A DNA stretch of 6,462 nt from Bacteroidales bacterium. GTDB taxonomy: Bacteria; Bacteroidota; Bacteroidia; Bacteroidales; JAADJA01. The notes beneath the pieces are model-generated. The model saw nothing but the letters and a program-made list of their open reading frames with translations, searched no databases and was not told the DNA's origin. The DNA is taken from contig JAIOTR010000500.1 in the NCBI GenBank assembly GCA_021106665.1, forward strand, positions 1 to 6,462, written 5' to 3'. Positions 4,570 through 6,462 of the stretch are shown in pieces; the stretch's first letter is position 1; each line of letters starts with the position of its first letter. Position numbers and translations under genes: made by a program.

Positions 4570-6462
4570 ATGAAAAAACTGAATATTTCAATTTCTTTAA
4601 TATTTGTACTATTTTTTTGTAATACCTCAATTCAGCTTTATTCGCAAGTTGACTACCTGAAAGTGATGTATTACAACACACTTAACTATCCTGACGGGGG
4701 AGATCCCAACCGGGAAGATAATTTCCGTACCGTTAATATGTATGTCCAGGCAGATATTATTTTGATAAATGAATTAACCAGCGATGCAGGCGCTGTTACA
4801 CTTTTAAACGATGCTCTGAATGTTTATGGCACAACTCATTATCAAAAAGCTTCTTATACGAATGGCCCTGATACCGATAATATGTTGTTTTATAACAGTG
4901 ATAAACTTGCTCTTTATTCACAATGGTATATTCCAACGGTACTAAGACACATTAACGAGTATGTATTGTATTATAAGTCCGATGACTTAGCCTCCGGAGG
5001 GGATACGATTTTTTTTTATTTTTACTCTGCCCACTTAAAAGCCTTTCCTGATGATTCTCTTCAAAGACTTTCAGAAGTAAATTCATTTCTGGCTCGCTTG
5101 GATAATATTACTAATGCAGAAAATATTTTTTTTGGCGGGGACATGAATTTTTATACCAATGCTGAACCGGCTTATCAGGCACTCATCAATGATGGTAATT
5201 ATCCTTTAAATGATCCGTTACCTGCCGCTGAATGGCACACTAATTATTCATATCGTTTTTATCATACACAAAGTACCCGGACTGCCAGCTTTGGAGGTGG
5301 TTCAACAGGTGGAATGGATGATCGCTTTGATTTTATTTTGTTTTCTGATGATGTGTTGAACGGAACGAATAAAGTGGAATATATGGCAGGTACCTGTGAA
5401 GCATTTGGTAACGATGGAAATCATTACAATGATGCTTTAATTGACTTTCCCTTAAATCCAAATATTCCTGATTCGGTAACCTATGCATTGTATTATATGT
5501 CGGATCACTTACCGGTAATTTGCGATTTGAAAGTAAGTGCTACTATTGATACAACCTTATCCAATATGGTAATTACAGAGATCATGTATAATCCCCCTGA
5601 AGCCGGGACTGACTCACTGGAATTTATAGAATTGTACAACAATGGTTTTGAACTTGAAAATCTTGGAGGGTATTATTTTTCATCAGGGATTGAATATACT
5701 TTTCCTTCAACTATTCTTAATCCCGGAGAATTTGTTACCGTAGCAGTTAATTCTCAGGCAATGTTAAACACTTTTGGAGTAACTGCCTTGCAATGGGCAA
5801 GCGGTGGATTGAGTAATGACGGTGAGTTGATAGAACTTAAAAACAGTTCGGGACTGACGATTGATGTTGTTCAATACGATGATTCATCTCCCTGGCCAAC
5901 CGAACCTGATGGTAGTGGGCCTTCTTTGGTTTTGTGCGATCCTAACTCTGATAATTCGCTTGGAAGTAATTGGATTGCTTCTCTCAATTTCGTTACGAAT
6001 AACGGTGATGGTAATCCAATTTATGCAACACCCGGGTTTTCCGAATGTGATTTTCCACCTACCGCTGCCTTTACAGCAAATCAAACAGAAATTCTTGTTG
6101 GGGAAAGTATCAATTTTACTGATATTTCTACAAATAATCCCACTTCCTGGTTTTGGACTTTTGAAGGAGGAACTCCTCCATCTTCTTCTGATCAAAATCC
6201 AACTATTACATATAATCCAGCTGGAATATTTGATGTGAGTTTAAGTGTTTCTAATTCCGGTGGAACGGATGAAACCATTGCTGTTGATTATATTACAGTA
6301 ACTGAAGAAACTACAGGTGATTTGATGGTTACGGAAATAATGCAGAATCCATCATCTGTTCTGGATGAAAATGGTGAGTGGTTTGAAGTGTTTAATCCGA
6401 ATAACAGTCCAATTGATATGTATGGCTGGTATATAAAAGACAATGATTATGATTCGATTAAA
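4570..6462 (+). CDS. Secreted EEP-family nuclease/phosphatase with LTD-PKD-LTD tail (3' end outside window)
   Basis: The frame is open from ATG at 4570 to the right edge (631 codons, no stop). A signal peptide (hydrophobic core 4-17, likely cut after LYS at 25/26) indicates export. Residues 29-322 are an endonuclease/exonuclease/phosphatase domain, a metal-dependent phosphodiesterase fold. Its catalytic set appears whole: N36 in VMYYNTLNY, E68 in ADIILINEL, H155 in SAHLK, D191/N193 in GGDMNF, D254 in DRFDFIL, and D312/H313 in SDHLPV. Residues about 332-493 form a lamin-tail domain (VITEIMYNP, FIELYNNG, ending YATPGFSE). Residues 496-577 are a PKD domain (WFWTFEGGTPP, AGIFDVSLSVSN). A second lamin-tail domain begins at about 585 (LMVTEIMQNP, EWFEVFNP) and is cut by the window. 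Extracellular DNA or RNA cleavage is the likeliest role; phospholipid or sugar-phosphate hydrolysis cannot be excluded. A C-terminal secretion-sorting domain may lie beyond the edge. The start is supported by the signal peptide and a promoter box 21 bases upstream. Confidence 0.85.
   Translation, partial: MKKLNISISLIFVLFFCNTSIQLYSQVDYLKVMYYNTLNYPDGGDPNREDNFRTVNMYVQADIILINELTSDAGAVTLLNDALNVYGTTHYQKASYTNGPDTDNMLFYNSDKLALYSQWYIPTVLRHINEYVLYYKSDDLASGGDTIFFYFYSAHLKAFPDDSLQRLSEVNSFLARLDNITNAENIFFGGDMNFYTNAEPAYQALINDGNYPLNDPLPAAEWHTNYSYRFYHTQSTRTASFGGGSTGGMDDRFDFILFSDDVLNGTNKVEYMAGTCEAFGNDGNHYNDALIDFPLNPNIPDSVTYALYYMSDHLPVICDLKVSATIDTTLSNMVITEIMYNPPEAGTDSLEFIELYNNGFELENLGGYYFSSGIEYTFPSTILNPGEFVTVAVNSQAMLNTFGVTALQWASGGLSNDGELIELKNSSGLTIDVVQYDDSSPWPTEPDGSGPSLVLCDPNSDNSLGSNWIASLNFVTNNGDGNPIYATPGFSECDFPPTAAFTANQTEILVGESINFTDISTNNPTSWFWTFEGGTPPSSSDQNPTITYNPAGIFDVSLSVSNSGGTDETIAVDYITVTEETTGDLMVTEIMQNPSSVLDENGEWFEVFNPNNSPIDMYGWYIKDNDYDSIK

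Noticed and set aside
4570..4650. Possible lipoprotein signal at Cys17 of the nuclease
   Set aside because: The residues before the Cys are LFF, which does not fit a lipobox; a signal peptidase I cut after LYS is more likely.
5861..6238. Plus-strand open frame of 125 codons within the nuclease gene
   Set aside because: It is out of frame with the LTD and PKD coding sequence, which is continuous and recognisable; its Leu/Ile-rich product is a frame-shift artefact.

Overview
The window looks like a chromosomal segment of a Bacteroidota bacterium, probably from the Bacteroidales/Marinilabiliales side. Three things point that way. The DNA is AT-rich. The upstream regions carry TAnnTTTG-type -7 boxes (one with a perfectly placed TTTG -33 box) instead of sigma70 boxes. 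The protein families also fit: a receiver-fused PEP-synthase-like protein of the kind I associate with this phylum, and a secreted nuclease with lamin-tail and PKD domains. The exact lineage is inferred, not shown.

Layout. Positions 1-688 (minus strand) hold a cytidylate-kinase-like protein whose 3' end lies outside the window. A 140-bp divergent intergenic region (689-828) holds outward-facing promoters and several short direct repeats. Positions 829-3804 (plus) hold a 991-residue protein with two receiver-like domains, a PPDK/PEP-synthase-type ATP-binding domain and a C-terminal region I cannot assign. It lacks the usual PEP/pyruvate barrel. After 40 bp, 3845-4348 (plus) encodes a small secreted cohesin-like protein. 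A 221-bp gap (4349-4569) contains two small hairpins and a promoter. From 4570 to beyond the right edge (plus) is a secreted endonuclease/exonuclease/phosphatase-family enzyme followed by LTD, PKD and a second LTD domain.

How the genes may relate. The divergent pair are both predicted cytoplasmic phosphotransfer-type proteins and share one regulatory region, so a link in regulation is plausible but unproven. The last two genes encode exported proteins. The cohesin-like gene follows the PPDK-like gene without a visible terminator or promoter, so it may be read through from it. The nuclease gene has its own promoter candidate.

The least ordinary object is the 991-residue protein. Its ATP-site residues appear intact, and a second receiver keeps its phospho-acceptor Asp while the first has lost it. 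The swivelling His domain and PEP-binding barrel of true PEP synthase are not recognisable, and their place is taken by about 180 residues with distinctive Gly/Trp- and His-containing motifs. I saw no CRISPR array, tRNA, rRNA, insertion sequence or phage gene.
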